Part shown: positions 1 through 9,191 of the stretch, one piece after another
Layout: each line of letters begins with the position of its first letter
Position numbering within the stretch: the stretch's first letter is position 1
NCBI GenBank assembly: GCA_007130885.1
Contig: SLRQ01000002.1
Span: forward strand, 1-54,892
Reading direction: 5' to 3'
Source of the DNA: Deltaproteobacteria bacterium
GTDB taxonomy: Bacteria > Myxococcota > Myxococcia > SLRQ01
DNA: 54,892 nucleotides
Made by a program: the position numbers and the translations under genes
Notes under the pieces: generated by a model
The model's database searches: none
What the model saw: only the letters and a program-made list of their open reading frames with translations
What the model was told of the DNA's origin: nothing

Positions 1-318
1 ACGTCAACGTAGATCGCTTCAACGCAGGTAACTTCGCACCCTTTCCGGCGGATAGCCCTAACCTCTTACCATCCAAGGGAATTCGAGCCGATCCGGTTTC
101 TAGATAGCGGGGATCCTTCAGGATGACCACCGTGGCGTGTTCGAGATGGGCTCGTCGGTGATCATTCTTCTTGGCCCCGACGGATTTCGCCTGGACGAAG
201 ATGTGCTCCGGGTCTCGGAAGAGGCGCCTCTTCGCTCTGCTTGTTCGCCGGCAGCTTCTTCGCAGCGCGCGCCCCTCGTACTTCGAATGGGAGAGCTTTT
301 GGCTATGTTGTTGCGAGA
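1..318. other. Left-edge stretch without a supportable gene
   Basis: I read both strands of these 318 bases. Short open frames exist (for example a 61-codon frame on the plus strand from 137), but none has a ribosome binding site, a recognisable motif or a convincing composition. On the minus strand no frame combines a plausible start with a sensible end. It is probably the 3' flank of the ppiD-like gene; it could also hold the decayed end of a gene lying outside the window. Confidence 0.4.
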
Positions 319-1950
319 CTAACGGCGAGATAGCAAGGCTTCGTTCACCTGGACACGAGCCTGGTCACGCAAAGCTTGCAAGAAAGCATTCTGGACCTGA
401 TCTTGTCTAGTTCGAAGCAGCTCGTCGCGTAGCCTGTCCTTCTCTTGCTCGAAGATTTCGGGATCGGGCCGGGTACGCTCCGCGAGGCGAACGACGAATA
501 ATGCTCCATCCACCTCGACGATCTCGGGGATGACCGGTGCCTCTTCGGTAAGATCGGTCACCATGGCGGCGAGTTCGTGACTTTGGCCGATGCCCCTGAT
601 CTCTCCACCTCGAATCGGCTCCAGGCCGGTTCGAGCCGCCGTCACGCCTTCGCTACGTGGTGCCTTCTCGGCTTCGATTTTGGCTCGAAGCTCTTCCATG
701 CCTTCCAGATCGCCGAAATCGCCAAGATCGAGCGATGGCTCTTCCTCGCTGGCTTTGCCGACCACATCCGTCAAGGTCCGGCCCTCCAGAGCCTCCTTAA
801 GAATGTTCTCAGCCTTGTTTCGGGCCAGCTGTTCAGCGAGCTCCTTTTCGAGAATTTCCCGGGCGATCTCTCTTTCGACTTCATCGAGAGGCTCAACGGA
901 AGCCTCACGTCGATCCTCGAACAAAATAACGTGGTAGCCGAAAGGGGTTTCAACTACGTCGGAGAGCTCCCCAGGGGACAAGGAGAAGGCGGCTTCCTCG
1001 AAGGCGGGCACCATCCGGCCTCGTGCAAACCAGTCGAGGTCTCCCCCGGCAGCCCGCGATCCCGGATCGTCCGAGTACTCTTCAGCGAGCCTCGCGAAAT
1101 CGGCACCTTCACGGGCCTTCTCGAGAATATGCTCGGCTTTCTCGCGAGCAGCCGCTCGATCATCCAATGAAGAGTCCGGTTCGGTTCCGATCAGCACGTG
1201 GCGGGCTCTGATCTCTTCCGGGTGATGATACCGTGCCTCGTTCAGCTCGTAGAACTCCTTCACTTCGTCGTAACGCTCATCAATGAGTTCGTCGATTCGT
1301 TCCAGAGCCGGATCGGCCTCTTCCCTGAACAGGGTTGGCGTCAGCCGTACGTACTCGAGATCGGTTCGGTCATACTCGTCGACGAAGCGGTCCCAAACCT
1401 CGCTGGGCGATACTTTGACTCCGGCTCTAACGGCCTGCAGCACCCGCTGGTAGAGGATATCTTCCCGGATGTTCTCGAAAAAGCGCCCGGTCGTGCTGCC
1501 CAAAACATTCTCGACGTAACGCTGGAAGAGTTCTTGATCAAAACGACCGTCGGTGTGAAATGCCTCTACCTCAAGGAGCAGCCTCGAAACCTCCCCATCC
1601 GGCACTTGCACACCGATCTTTGGGGCGTTCTGAACGACGAGCTGTCTCTCGATCAGCGATTCGAGGATCTGCCCGCGTATCCCAAGTCCTTCGGCTTGCT
1701 CTGGTGTAAGGGACTCACCCATTATTTCACGGTATCGATTCAGGTACTCACCGTATGCCCGCTCGAACTCCATGGCGGTGATTATGGTGCCGTCGACCTT
1801 GGCGGCATGAGTAGCTGAAGCCAGCCCTCCTTGTCCCCATGAGCCGGGGCCGAAGGATATCGCGAAGACGACGATGATTACGGCAAACATCGAATACACG
1901 ATGACCTGCATCACCCTGTTGCGGCGATGGTCTCGCATCTTGCTCAGCAT
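319..1950 (-). CDS. ppiD: PpiD/SurA-type periplasmic peptidyl-prolyl isomerase
   Basis: This is a membrane-anchored folding catalyst for proteins crossing the periplasm. The 543-residue product has a short basic N-terminus, one membrane helix at about residues 14-33, then a SurA_N-like helical chaperone region to about 230. A complete parvulin (PpiC-type) domain follows at about 246-347, opening with ARHVLIG and closing with GYHVILFED; the GGDLDWF element typical of parvulins lies between. A charged helical tail follows. The layout matches PpiD (E. coli 623 residues, inner-membrane foldase), slightly shortened. The ATG is preceded by GAGGA at good spacing. The gene stands alone and is divergent from mreC, so the two share the upstream region 1951-2162. 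A SurA-type name is possible, but the N-terminal anchor favours PpiD. Confidence 0.88.
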   Translation of the reverse strand: MLSKMRDHRRNRVMQVIVYSMFAVIIVVFAISFGPGSWGQGGLASATHAAKVDGTIITAMEFERAYGEYLNRYREIMGESLTPEQAEGLGIRGQILESLIERQLVVQNAPKIGVQVPDGEVSRLLLEVEAFHTDGRFDQELFQRYVENVLGSTTGRFFENIREDILYQRVLQAVRAGVKVSPSEVWDRFVDEYDRTDLEYVRLTPTLFREEADPALERIDELIDERYDEVKEFYELNEARYHHPEEIRARHVLIGTEPDSSLDDRAAAREKAEHILEKAREGADFARLAEEYSDDPGSRAAGGDLDWFARGRMVPAFEEAAFSLSPGELSDVVETPFGYHVILFEDRREASVEPLDEVEREIAREILEKELAEQLARNKAENILKEALEGRTLTDVVGKASEEEPSLDLGDFGDLEGMEELRAKIEAEKAPRSEGVTAARTGLEPIRGGEIRGIGQSHELAAMVTDLTEEAPVIPEIVEVDGALFVVRLAERTRPDPEIFEQEKDRLRDELLRTRQDQVQNAFLQALRDQARVQVNEALLSRR

Positions 1951-2162
1951 TGGTGTCCTCTAGAGAATGGCGTCCGAATCAAGGAAGCCCCCCTTCGTTG
2001 CGTCTGGAAGGCGGCTTCGCGTAATATAAGGTAATTGTCGAGATGGGACGAGGGGTTGACAACGTAGCGGACCCCCCCCGAAGATTCAAGACAGGCAGGG
2101 CCAAAGCCCTTTTTTTGATGTTCCAACGAAACATGTAACACCGGCGGGATTCGCCCCCTTCC
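1951..2162. promoter_or_regulatory. Divergent promoter region between ppiD-like gene and mreC operon
   Basis: These 212 bases separate two divergently read genes and must hold both promoters. On the minus strand TATATT (plus 2023-2028) is a possible -10 for the ppiD-like gene. On the plus strand TTGACA at 2056-2061 could be a -35 for mreC, but the matching -10 is poor. No operator or hairpin stands out. The boundaries are simply the intergenic limits. Confidence 0.35.
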
Positions 2163-3029
2163 ATGTTTTCGATCTTCCGTCGGTACCGCGAACTCTTGGT
2201 CGTCTCGGCGCTAATCGCGCTTCCACTACTTCTGTTCCTTGCGGGGACCAAGGAAGCGGGGGAGCGTGGTGTCGTCGATAAGGCGGTGATCACCGTCTTT
2301 TCGCCTATTCAGAAGGCCGTAACCTGGACCGTTCATGGCGCGCAAGACATCTGGTTCGGTTACTTATACCTGGTCGGCGTTAGAGAAGAGAACAAGGAGC
2401 TACGGGCAGAGATCCTTCAGCTCCGGAGCCTGGCTTTGCAGGCGGACGAGGTGATGCTGGAGAATGAGCGGTTGCGTGAATTGGTGGATTTCAAGGAGCG
2501 GCTTGGTCTGGAGACCGTCCCGGCCGGGATCATAGCCATCGGAGCCGTTCCTGCTTTTTCGAGGAGCATTCGTGTGGGAAAGGGGGTCGGCGATGGCATT
2601 TCCTTGGGTGACCCGGTCATTACTCCGAAGGGGGTCGTCGGAAGGGTGGTCGCTGCAGGCCCGGGTTGGGCTGACGTGATGCTCTTGTCGGACCCGAACA
2701 GCGCTGTGCCGGTGGTTTCGTCCAGAACACGGACTCGTGCCACTGTGCGAGGAACTGGGGACATGACGACGGCTGTGTTGGATCATGCCGCGCGCACCGA
2801 TGACTTGAGCGAGGGCGACCTTCTGGTGACTTCGGGGACAGGGGGCATTTTTCCTAGAGGTCTTCCGGTGGCGGAGGTCCAAGAGATTCGTCGGCGTCCT
2901 CATGGAATGTTTCAAAGAGGCGAGGTCTCGCCCTTGGTCGATCTGACTCGTTTGGAAGAGGTCTTGGTGTTGGTCGATTACCGTGAAGACCAGGAGGATA
3001 TGCCGCCGGTCGTAAAGGAAGGCTCGTGA
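2163..3029 (+). CDS. mreC: Rod shape-determining protein MreC
   Basis: MreC is the periplasmic scaffold of the elongasome, linking MreB/MreD to PBP2 and RodA. The 288-residue product has an N-terminal membrane helix at about residues 13-30 and a coiled coil at about 65-115. A beta-rich MreC core follows, with the family-typical GDPVITPKGVVGRV and SDPNSAVPV stretches. The length is normal for the family. It is the first gene of mreC-mreD-mrdA-rodA; its stop overlaps the GTG start of mreD. mreB, usually just upstream, is absent here: the upstream neighbour is a divergent ppiD-like gene, so mreB must lie elsewhere. Confidence 0.95.
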   Translation: MFSIFRRYRELLVVSALIALPLLLFLAGTKEAGERGVVDKAVITVFSPIQKAVTWTVHGAQDIWFGYLYLVGVREENKELRAEILQLRSLALQADEVMLENERLRELVDFKERLGLETVPAGIIAIGAVPAFSRSIRVGKGVGDGISLGDPVITPKGVVGRVVAAGPGWADVMLLSDPNSAVPVVSSRTRTRATVRGTGDMTTAVLDHAARTDDLSEGDLLVTSGTGGIFPRGLPVAEVQEIRRRPHGMFQRGEVSPLVDLTRLEEVLVLVDYREDQEDMPPVVKEGS

Positions 3030-3547
3030 TCAAGCGAGTATCGATACTTGGCATTTTGGCTCTTACGCTTACCGCGGTCGAGACGGCCTTGCTCTCCGCT
3101 CTGGGGCTAGGCGGTGGATTCTACCTTTCCCTAGGCGTGCTATTGGTCGCCGCCGCCCGGGCGGGTGACATCGAGGGGGCTGTTGTCGCCGCGATTATCG
3201 GTTATGGCTGGGATCTTTTCTCTGGTCTGCCGGTAGGCATGTCGGTGGCACCAGCGGTGGCGATTCTGGTGGTGGTGAGGGTTCTCTCACAGGGTGTCGA
3301 GATAGCCGGCTTTCTCCAGCTCTTCATACTTGGGGCCCTATGCGCGGTGCTGCACGGTGCCTGCTGTCTGGGCATGATAGTGGTATCGGGCAGTGCGGTG
3401 GATCTATCCAAGTGGTATTCCCTCGGCGCAATCGTACGTCAGGGAATTATGGCTGCGTTGGTGGCCCCCCCTGTGTTCGCCCTTGGAGAGTGGCTTGACA
3501 AGATGCTCGTAAAAGAGAGAGGCGAGCTGGAGGTCTGGTTGTCTTGA
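3026..3547 (+). CDS. mreD: Rod shape-determining protein MreD
   Basis: This is an integral membrane protein of the elongasome. The 173 residues are almost entirely hydrophobic with about five predicted helices; the central GYGWDLFSGLPVGMS stretch is characteristic of MreD. The start is GTG, embedded in the stop of mreC (GTGA), which implies translational coupling. Its own stop overlaps the TTG start of the next gene in the same way. Identity rests on position, topology and this motif, since MreD sequences diverge widely. Confidence 0.9.
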   Translation: MIKRVSILGILALTLTAVETALLSALGLGGGFYLSLGVLLVAAARAGDIEGAVVAAIIGYGWDLFSGLPVGMSVAPAVAILVVVRVLSQGVEIAGFLQLFILGALCAVLHGACCLGMIVVSGSAVDLSKWYSLGAIVRQGIMAALVAPPVFALGEWLDKMLVKERGELEVWLS

Positions 3548-5451
3548 GCCTCGTCCCGAATCAAGGGGACGGACGCGATTTCCGTTCCCGCTATACATGG
3601 CTACTCGTCATTGGGTTGGGGACATTGGCCGTTCTCACGGGAAGGCTGTACCAGATCCAGATGGCGCGAGGGGAGCACTACGCGAGGCTCTCACGATCGA
3701 ACTTCGTAAAGCGACTCGACGTTCCAGCCGACAGAGGAATGATTCTCGATAGTAGGGGAGCACTCGTCGTCGACGCCCGACCTTCCTACAATGTAGAGAT
3801 CACACCCGCTTTCTCCTCCGATGTGGAAGGCGTGCTCGAGCGCCTCTCGGTCGTTTTGGAAATGAAGGACGAAGAGCTCGTGCGCGTTCGCGAGCGGGTT
3901 CGCTCGACCAGAGGGCTCGCGCGATTTCAGCCGGTGCCGGTCATGCGGGACATCGACAGGGCTGCACTGGACTGGATTGAGTCCAGGCGTTTCGAACTCG
4001 ACGGAGTCGATGTGCGAGTGCGACCTCAAAGGCACTACCGATACGGCTCATACTTGGCCCATGTGCTTGGCTTCATGAATGAGATCGGTTCGAAGGAGCT
4101 TGCAAGCGCTCATGCTTCGGGGCTCGACTATCGTCTTGGAGATATGATCGGCCGTAGTGGCCTCGAGCAGCGTTTCGAGAGCCGTCTTCGCGGAAGAGAT
4201 GGTGTGGAGCAGGTAGTCGTCGACGCAAGGGGAAGAAGTGTAGAGCTCGATAGCCACGAGCTAATACCAGCCGACGAACGGCGCCGGGAAAGTGTGCCGG
4301 GATACAACCTGATCCTTTCGATCGATATGCGTCTTCAGAAAATCGCGGAGGAGGCTTTCCCGGGTCTCGCTGGGAGCATAGTAGCGGTCGACCCCAGAAC
4401 GGGTTATCTGCTTGCGGCGGTGTCTCGACCCGCCTTCGATCCCAACAAGCTGTCGGGACGAATATCGGCCGCGGAGCTGCGAGATCTGGCCGGTGATCCC
4501 CTGCAGCCCATGCTGCATCGCACAATCCAGCAGCATTATCCGCCGGGCTCGACATTCAAGATTGTGACCGCTCTTGCCGCAATGGACACGAAGACCGTTT
4601 CAGGTCCGGGGCAAGGAACGTCCTGCCACGGAGGATATCGGCTGGGACGGCGACGATGGCGGTGTTGGCGTGATGCCGGACACGGCTTTGTAGCTCTTCA
4701 TCAGTCACTGCGAAACTCATGCGATACCTACTACTATTGGGTAGCGGATCGAATGGGCATAGATCCGATAGCCGAGTGGGCCAGGAGGCTTGGGTTCGGG
4801 CGCGTGACGGGAATCGGTCTATCGCAGGAGATACCGGGCATAGTTCCCGATGTCGATTGGTACCGGGCGAATCATCCGGACGGTTACCAGAGAGGGTTTG
4901 CGCTGAATGCGGCGATTGGTCAGGGCGATGTGACGGCGACACCGATTCAACTCGTGATGGCTTATGCCGCTTTGGCCAACGGAGGCACGTTGTTCAGACC
5001 GCAGCTCGTCAAGCGTTTGGAGGATGTCCACGGCAACTTGGTTGAGGAGTACCCGCCGGAGATAAAGGAACGCATCGAGCTGCCCGACGAGATGCTCCGG
5101 CCCGTGGTGGATGCTCTTCAAGCCGTAGTTCATGAGCCGGGAGGTACGGCCTTCTACCGTAGGCCGCGTGGACTGGATGTTAAGATCGCGGGGAAGACCG
5201 GAACATCACAGGTTGTCCGCATAGGCGCGGTGCGCGTAGCCCACGAGGACCGCGAGTATCACCACCGAAACCACGCCATGTTCGTTGCCTTCGCTCCGGT
5301 TGATGACCCTGAGATTGTGGTCGGTGTGGTCCACGAGCACGGGGGTTCGGGCGGAAGGGACGCGGCGCCGGCGGCGATGACAATCCTTCAGGGGTACTTC
5401 GAGCTTTTGGAGCAGAGCGAGGAGCACGCCGCGGTGAGTGATGCACCATGA
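3544..5451 (+). CDS. mrdA: Penicillin-binding protein 2 (elongation transpeptidase)
   Basis: This class B penicillin-binding protein cross-links peptidoglycan along the side wall together with RodA. The 635-residue product has an N-terminal anchor at about residues 19-35, the pedestal domain, then the transpeptidase domain. The active-site STFK places the nucleophile at Ser336, an SCD motif follows in the helical lobe, and KTGT starts at Lys551. Two cysteines around a basic stretch before the GHG motif resemble a conserved feature of PBP2 proteins. The start is TTG overlapping the mreD stop; no better start lies nearby. The 3' end overlaps rodA as ATGA-type coupling, keeping enzyme and partner stoichiometric. 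Confidence 0.95.
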   Translation: MSLVPNQGDGRDFRSRYTWLLVIGLGTLAVLTGRLYQIQMARGEHYARLSRSNFVKRLDVPADRGMILDSRGALVVDARPSYNVEITPAFSSDVEGVLERLSVVLEMKDEELVRVRERVRSTRGLARFQPVPVMRDIDRAALDWIESRRFELDGVDVRVRPQRHYRYGSYLAHVLGFMNEIGSKELASAHASGLDYRLGDMIGRSGLEQRFESRLRGRDGVEQVVVDARGRSVELDSHELIPADERRRESVPGYNLILSIDMRLQKIAEEAFPGLAGSIVAVDPRTGYLLAAVSRPAFDPNKLSGRISAAELRDLAGDPLQPMLHRTIQQHYPPGSTFKIVTALAAMDTKTVSGPGQGTSCHGGYRLGRRRWRCWRDAGHGFVALHQSLRNSCDTYYYWVADRMGIDPIAEWARRLGFGRVTGIGLSQEIPGIVPDVDWYRANHPDGYQRGFALNAAIGQGDVTATPIQLVMAYAALANGGTLFRPQLVKRLEDVHGNLVEEYPPEIKERIELPDEMLRPVVDALQAVVHEPGGTAFYRRPRGLDVKIAGKTGTSQVVRIGAVRVAHEDREYHHRNHAMFVAFAPVDDPEIVVGVVHEHGGSGGRDAAPAAMTILQGYFELLEQSEEHAAVSDAP

Positions 5452-6560
5452 TGCTTACCGGCGGCACCACGGGACGGCGTCTCCTGCAAAGCTTCAACTA
5501 TCCGCTCCTCGGAACGGTCCTAATCATCTGCGGTGTTGGGGTTCTGAACCTGGCCAGTGCGTCGAGGACGGCTCACGCGGAGGTATGGATTAATCAGGGA
5601 TACTGGCTGCTGATTGGGCTTGGAGTCGCTGTACTTTTGTGCTCCTTCGATTATCGGCATCTATTGAGCCTTGCTTACCCCGCCTGGCTGCTTTCGGTAG
5701 CGCTACTCGTTCTCGTTCTGATAGTTGGCGACGTTCACAAGGGGGCCCAGCGATGGCTCGACCTCGGCCCCTTCAGGTTTCAGCCCTCGGAATTGACGAA
5801 GCTCGCCGTGATTCTGGTCCTGGCGCGCTACTACCACGAGAAAAAAGAACCCCCCGATGGGTTCACGATTCGCCGGCTCTTTTGGCCGGCTTTTCTGTTG
5901 CTGATCCCTGTTGCCCTGATAATGCGCCAGCCCGATCTCGGTACCGCGATGATCGTCCTCGCGATAGGGGGCAGCATTTTGCTTTTCGCCGGCATAAATC
6001 GCCGCTCTCTGGTTTGGCTTGGGGGGCTGGCGGCGGTGTCCTCTTCTATCGGATGGCTCTTTCTGTTGAGAGAGTATCAGCGGGCTCGGATTCTGGCTTT
6101 CTTGAACCCTGGCGGCGATGCTCTCGGTAGCGGCTATCACGCCAATCAATCGATGATAGCGATTGGCTCCGGAGGTCTCTCGGGCAAGGGATGGGGGGAG
6201 GGAACCCAAACTCAGCTGCGGTTTCTTCCGGAGCAGCACACCGACTTCGTGTTCTCGGTATGGGCCGAGGAGCACGGCTTTGTCGGGAGCATGGTAGTAA
6301 TCGGCTTGTACGCGGTGTTCCTAATCATGGCGATCGCGGTGGCCTCGCAGGCCAAGGACCGGTTTGGTGCGTTTCTTTCAGTAGGGGTGGCGGTAATGGT
6401 GTTTTGGCAGGTGCTCGTCAACATCGGTATGGTCACGGGGCTTCTTCCCGTAGTGGGTGTGACCCTGCCACTGATCTCGTACGGAGGATCGAGTGTGCTC
6501 ACCAGCCTAGCGGGCGTGGGCTTGTTGCTGAACGTCTCGATGCGCCGCTTCTCGTTCTGA
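5448..6560 (+). CDS. rodA: Rod-shape peptidoglycan glycosyltransferase RodA
   Basis: RodA is the SEDS-family polymerase that extends glycan strands during elongation and pairs with PBP2. The 370-residue protein has about ten membrane helices. Visible family motifs are the KGAQRW and QPSELTK stretch, QPDLGTA, and the C-terminal LPLISYGGSS with flanking hydrophobic segments. The length is usual. Its ATG overlaps the mrdA stop, making it the last gene of the rod-shape operon. The gene ends only 13 bases from the convergent trxA stop, with no obvious hairpin between them. Confidence 0.95.
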   Translation: MMLTGGTTGRRLLQSFNYPLLGTVLIICGVGVLNLASASRTAHAEVWINQGYWLLIGLGVAVLLCSFDYRHLLSLAYPAWLLSVALLVLVLIVGDVHKGAQRWLDLGPFRFQPSELTKLAVILVLARYYHEKKEPPDGFTIRRLFWPAFLLLIPVALIMRQPDLGTAMIVLAIGGSILLFAGINRRSLVWLGGLAAVSSSIGWLFLLREYQRARILAFLNPGGDALGSGYHANQSMIAIGSGGLSGKGWGEGTQTQLRFLPEQHTDFVFSVWAEEHGFVGSMVVIGLYAVFLIMAIAVASQAKDRFGAFLSVGVAVMVFWQVLVNIGMVTGLLPVVGVTLPLISYGGSSVLTSLAGVGLLLNVSMRRFSF

Positions 6561-6573
6561 CCCTAAACCGCTT

Positions 6574-6906
6574 CTACCCAAGAACCTTTTCCACCATTTC
6601 TCGTAGCTGCTCGCGGTCCACGGCGCCCACTACTTGATCGACCACCTGGCCGTTCTTGAACAAAAGTATAGTGGGGATACTTCGAATGTTGTACTGCTGT
6701 GGAACGCCTCGATTATCATCGATGTTGATCTTGGCCACCTTCAGCTTGCCTTCATAAGCGTGCGCTATTGAATCCACGTGGGGCGCGACGGCACGGCATG
6801 GACCGCACCAAGGAGCCCAGAAATCGACCAGGACGGCTTCGTTGGACTCCAGCACCTCACTCTGCCAGTCTCCATCGTTCAATTCACGTACGTGCTCGGA
6901 TGCCAT
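6574..6906 (-). CDS. trxA: Thioredoxin
   Basis: This is a cytoplasmic disulfide reductase of 110 residues, the standard size. The active site WCGPC has Cys34 and Cys37, the cis-proline region reads IRSIPTILLFKNG, and the rest fits a single thioredoxin fold without signal peptide. AAGGAG lies upstream of the ATG at good spacing. It is monocistronic and convergent with rodA. Its 5' region (6907-7169) is shared with the divergent unknown gene at 7170. Confidence 0.96.
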   Translation of the reverse strand: MASEHVRELNDGDWQSEVLESNEAVLVDFWAPWCGPCRAVAPHVDSIAHAYEGKLKVAKINIDDNRGVPQQYNIRSIPTILLFKNGQVVDQVVGAVDREQLREMVEKVLG

Positions 6907-7169
6907 CTCTTTGCTCCTTTCCGGTCCTTACGCTTGGGCTGTAGATGCCGGGAAACCTAGTACGGTGAGTGTGTCCGGTCAAACCGTATGGGTGCTGACG
7001 CTTCTTGGGCATGATACGGCTTTGGGCGATTGGGCGGGCGCAGGGACCGGATGCCTGGTATACTTGATGGATCCGAACTGCTAATCGCTGTATAGCCCGG
7101 AAGCCAGCCTGTCCGCTGGAGCGGATCCAAGGCGAGAGACAGCGGCGCCGACCCGAAGGATGGAGATTC

Positions 7170-7718
7170 ATGACTGATTCCTTGTTCTTATCGCAAGAGG
7201 TCATCGACAAGTGGCTTTCGGATGAACGGATCGAACTTTCCGGCAACGTGATGTCCGTGCGGGGCGATAGCCGGGCCTATGACCTCGACCCCGCGGTTCG
7301 ATTTATAGCCGTCGAGGGTGATGGTGCCGATCGCGAAGGGCTGGTCACTTCAATAAGGACATTGGAAGAGGTCAAGGCAGCGGGGGGGGATCACAGTCAT
7401 GACTCAGTTATACTGGGTGATGTTGCTTACAAGGTTCAAAATGGTTTCGCTGCGAAGGAGAGTCTCGCCGGCCTAAGGCGGGAGGGCGGGGGTTCAGCCT
7501 CCACGACGAAGCATGAAAAGGAGCCGGCCGGTGATGAAGGGGTAGCCGGAGCAGCCACGGACGTATCCAAGGCCGCTAAGGCAAAAGCGGAAGGCGATGT
7601 GTCTAATAAAGTAGTAGAGAGTACGGACTCATCATCGGAAAAGAAAACGGATGCTCCCGGCAAGAAGGGCAAAGAGAATGGGGAGCTTGCGGATCTTTTT
7701 TTGAAGAACATGAAATGA
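7170..7718 (+). CDS. Unknown protein with charged low-complexity tail
   Basis: I do not recognise this 182-residue protein. The first ~100 residues look like a compact folded domain (alternating hydrophobic and charged stretches, a tyrosine- and aspartate-rich segment around residues 30-45, ending near KVQNGF). The remaining ~80 residues are Lys-, Ala-, Glu- and Ser-rich and probably disordered. There is no signal peptide or membrane segment. GGAG precedes the ATG. It lies 54 bases upstream of hemA on the same strand, so it may be cotranscribed with the heme genes, but nothing in it points to tetrapyrrole metabolism. Confidence 0.75.
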   Translation: MTDSLFLSQEVIDKWLSDERIELSGNVMSVRGDSRAYDLDPAVRFIAVEGDGADREGLVTSIRTLEEVKAAGGDHSHDSVILGDVAYKVQNGFAAKESLAGLRREGGGSASTTKHEKEPAGDEGVAGAATDVSKAAKAKAEGDVSNKVVESTDSSSEKKTDAPGKKGKENGELADLFLKNMK

Positions 7719-7772
7719 TGAGATTTCCAGATCATCACCGAACCATGTGGCTTATTTCGTTAAACGGGCAAT

Positions 7773-9137
7773 ATGGAACTCTTCGTTATAGGGCTTTCTC
7801 ATAAGACGGCGCCGGTCAAGGTGCGTGAAAGGCTCGCGGTTGGAAGGGAGGAGCTACCTCTCGCGTTGGCTTCGCTAGTAGGCCTCGACGAGTTGGACGA
7901 GGTTGTGCTTGTCTCGACCTGCAACAGGACGGAGGTCTACAGTACGTCGCCAAGGGTTGATCGAGTGTACGAAGGCTTGACGAGGTGGTTCGAGAAGCGT
8001 GCCGGGCAACCCATTGAACAATGTCTTTACCGGCGGCGCGGGTTCGAAGCTCACGCCCATCTTTATCGAGTAGCCGCCAGTCTCGATTCGATGGTTTTGG
8101 GCGAGGCCCAGATACTTGGGCAGGTCAAGACCGCTTATGCAGTGGCTCGACGAGAGGGTATCGCGAAAGCTCGGCTGGAGAATGTTTTCAGCTCGGCCTT
8201 TCGGGTCGCCAAAAGGGTGAGAACGGATACCTCTGTTGGGGAGAGTGTGGTTTCGTTGGCTTTCGTCGCCGTGGATCTGGCAAGGAAAGTGCTGCCCCAT
8301 ATAGCCGGCTGCACGGTGCTGATGGTGGGTGCCGGCAAGATGAGTGAGCTGGCGGCAACGCGACTACGGGCGGCGGGCGCCGGCCAGTTCCATGTGGCTA
8401 ACCGTTCCTTGGAGCGAGGAGCTAGGTTGGCAAAGCTGCTCGGTGGGACGAGCTGCTCTCTTCGGCAGGTGCCGGCTCTTCTAGAGAAGGTCGACATAGT
8501 CCTCTCTTCAACGGAGAGCCCCGGTTTTCTAGTCTCAAAAAAAGATATGGCGACAGCGTTGAAACGTCGAGGTGGTCGCCCTATCTCGCTCATCGATCTT
8601 TCGGTTCCGAGGGATATTGATCCTGGAGTAGCTTGCCTGGAAGGTGTTCGCGTCTACGATGTCGACGACCTCGAAAAAGTGGTGAATGCGAACCTGGAGA
8701 AGCGATCGGTTGAAGCCGACAAGGCCGAAGCAATAATCCAAGAGGAAGTGGCGGAGATGATACAGGCTGAGCGGGCTAGGGCCGTCACCTCCACCGTGGC
8801 CGCTCTGCGATGTCAGGCTTCGAGCAGGGCCGAGAGTGAAGTCGCGAAGACTCTTTCGCGTTTGGAGGATATGGGTGTTTCGAAGGAAGCAAGAGATAGT
8901 GTACGTGCCATGGTGGACTCGATAGTCAAAAAGTTGCTGCATGAGCCGACCCGGGTTCTCAAGAGTACCGGAACGAGCGAAGAGGGAAGGCAGCTCGCCT
9001 CCGCGGTCGTGAGGCTCTTCGACCTGGATGCCGGTGACCCACCCCCGCTGGATGACATGGTGCATGAAGAAGAAGGGAGCTCGAGGGGAGATGGCTGCGG
9101 TAACGTGCTTTCGCTCGCCAAGAGGCGCCAAGGGTGA
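7773..9137 (+). CDS. hemA: Glutamyl-tRNA reductase
   Basis: HemA reduces glutamyl-tRNA to glutamate-1-semialdehyde, the first committed step of the C5 route to tetrapyrroles. The 454-residue product starts with the diagnostic GLSHKTAPV motif. The catalytic Cys50 sits in STCNRTEVY, the next domain holds the LGEAQILGQVK signature, an NADPH-binding domain follows (VLMVGAGKMSELA), and the C-terminal dimerisation helices are complete. There is no strong Shine-Dalgarno sequence, but the N-terminus fits the family exactly. It heads hemA-hemC-hemD; hemB and hemL are not in the window. Confidence 0.96.
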   Translation: MELFVIGLSHKTAPVKVRERLAVGREELPLALASLVGLDELDEVVLVSTCNRTEVYSTSPRVDRVYEGLTRWFEKRAGQPIEQCLYRRRGFEAHAHLYRVAASLDSMVLGEAQILGQVKTAYAVARREGIAKARLENVFSSAFRVAKRVRTDTSVGESVVSLAFVAVDLARKVLPHIAGCTVLMVGAGKMSELAATRLRAAGAGQFHVANRSLERGARLAKLLGGTSCSLRQVPALLEKVDIVLSSTESPGFLVSKKDMATALKRRGGRPISLIDLSVPRDIDPGVACLEGVRVYDVDDLEKVVNANLEKRSVEADKAEAIIQEEVAEMIQAERARAVTSTVAALRCQASSRAESEVAKTLSRLEDMGVSKEARDSVRAMVDSIVKKLLHEPTRVLKSTGTSEEGRQLASAVVRLFDLDAGDPPPLDDMVHEEEGSSRGDGCGNVLSLAKRRQG

Positions 9138-9191
9138 TCGGCATCGGTTGTGTTGTAGTGGATGCCTGGGAATTCGGAGTGGAGAGTTGTT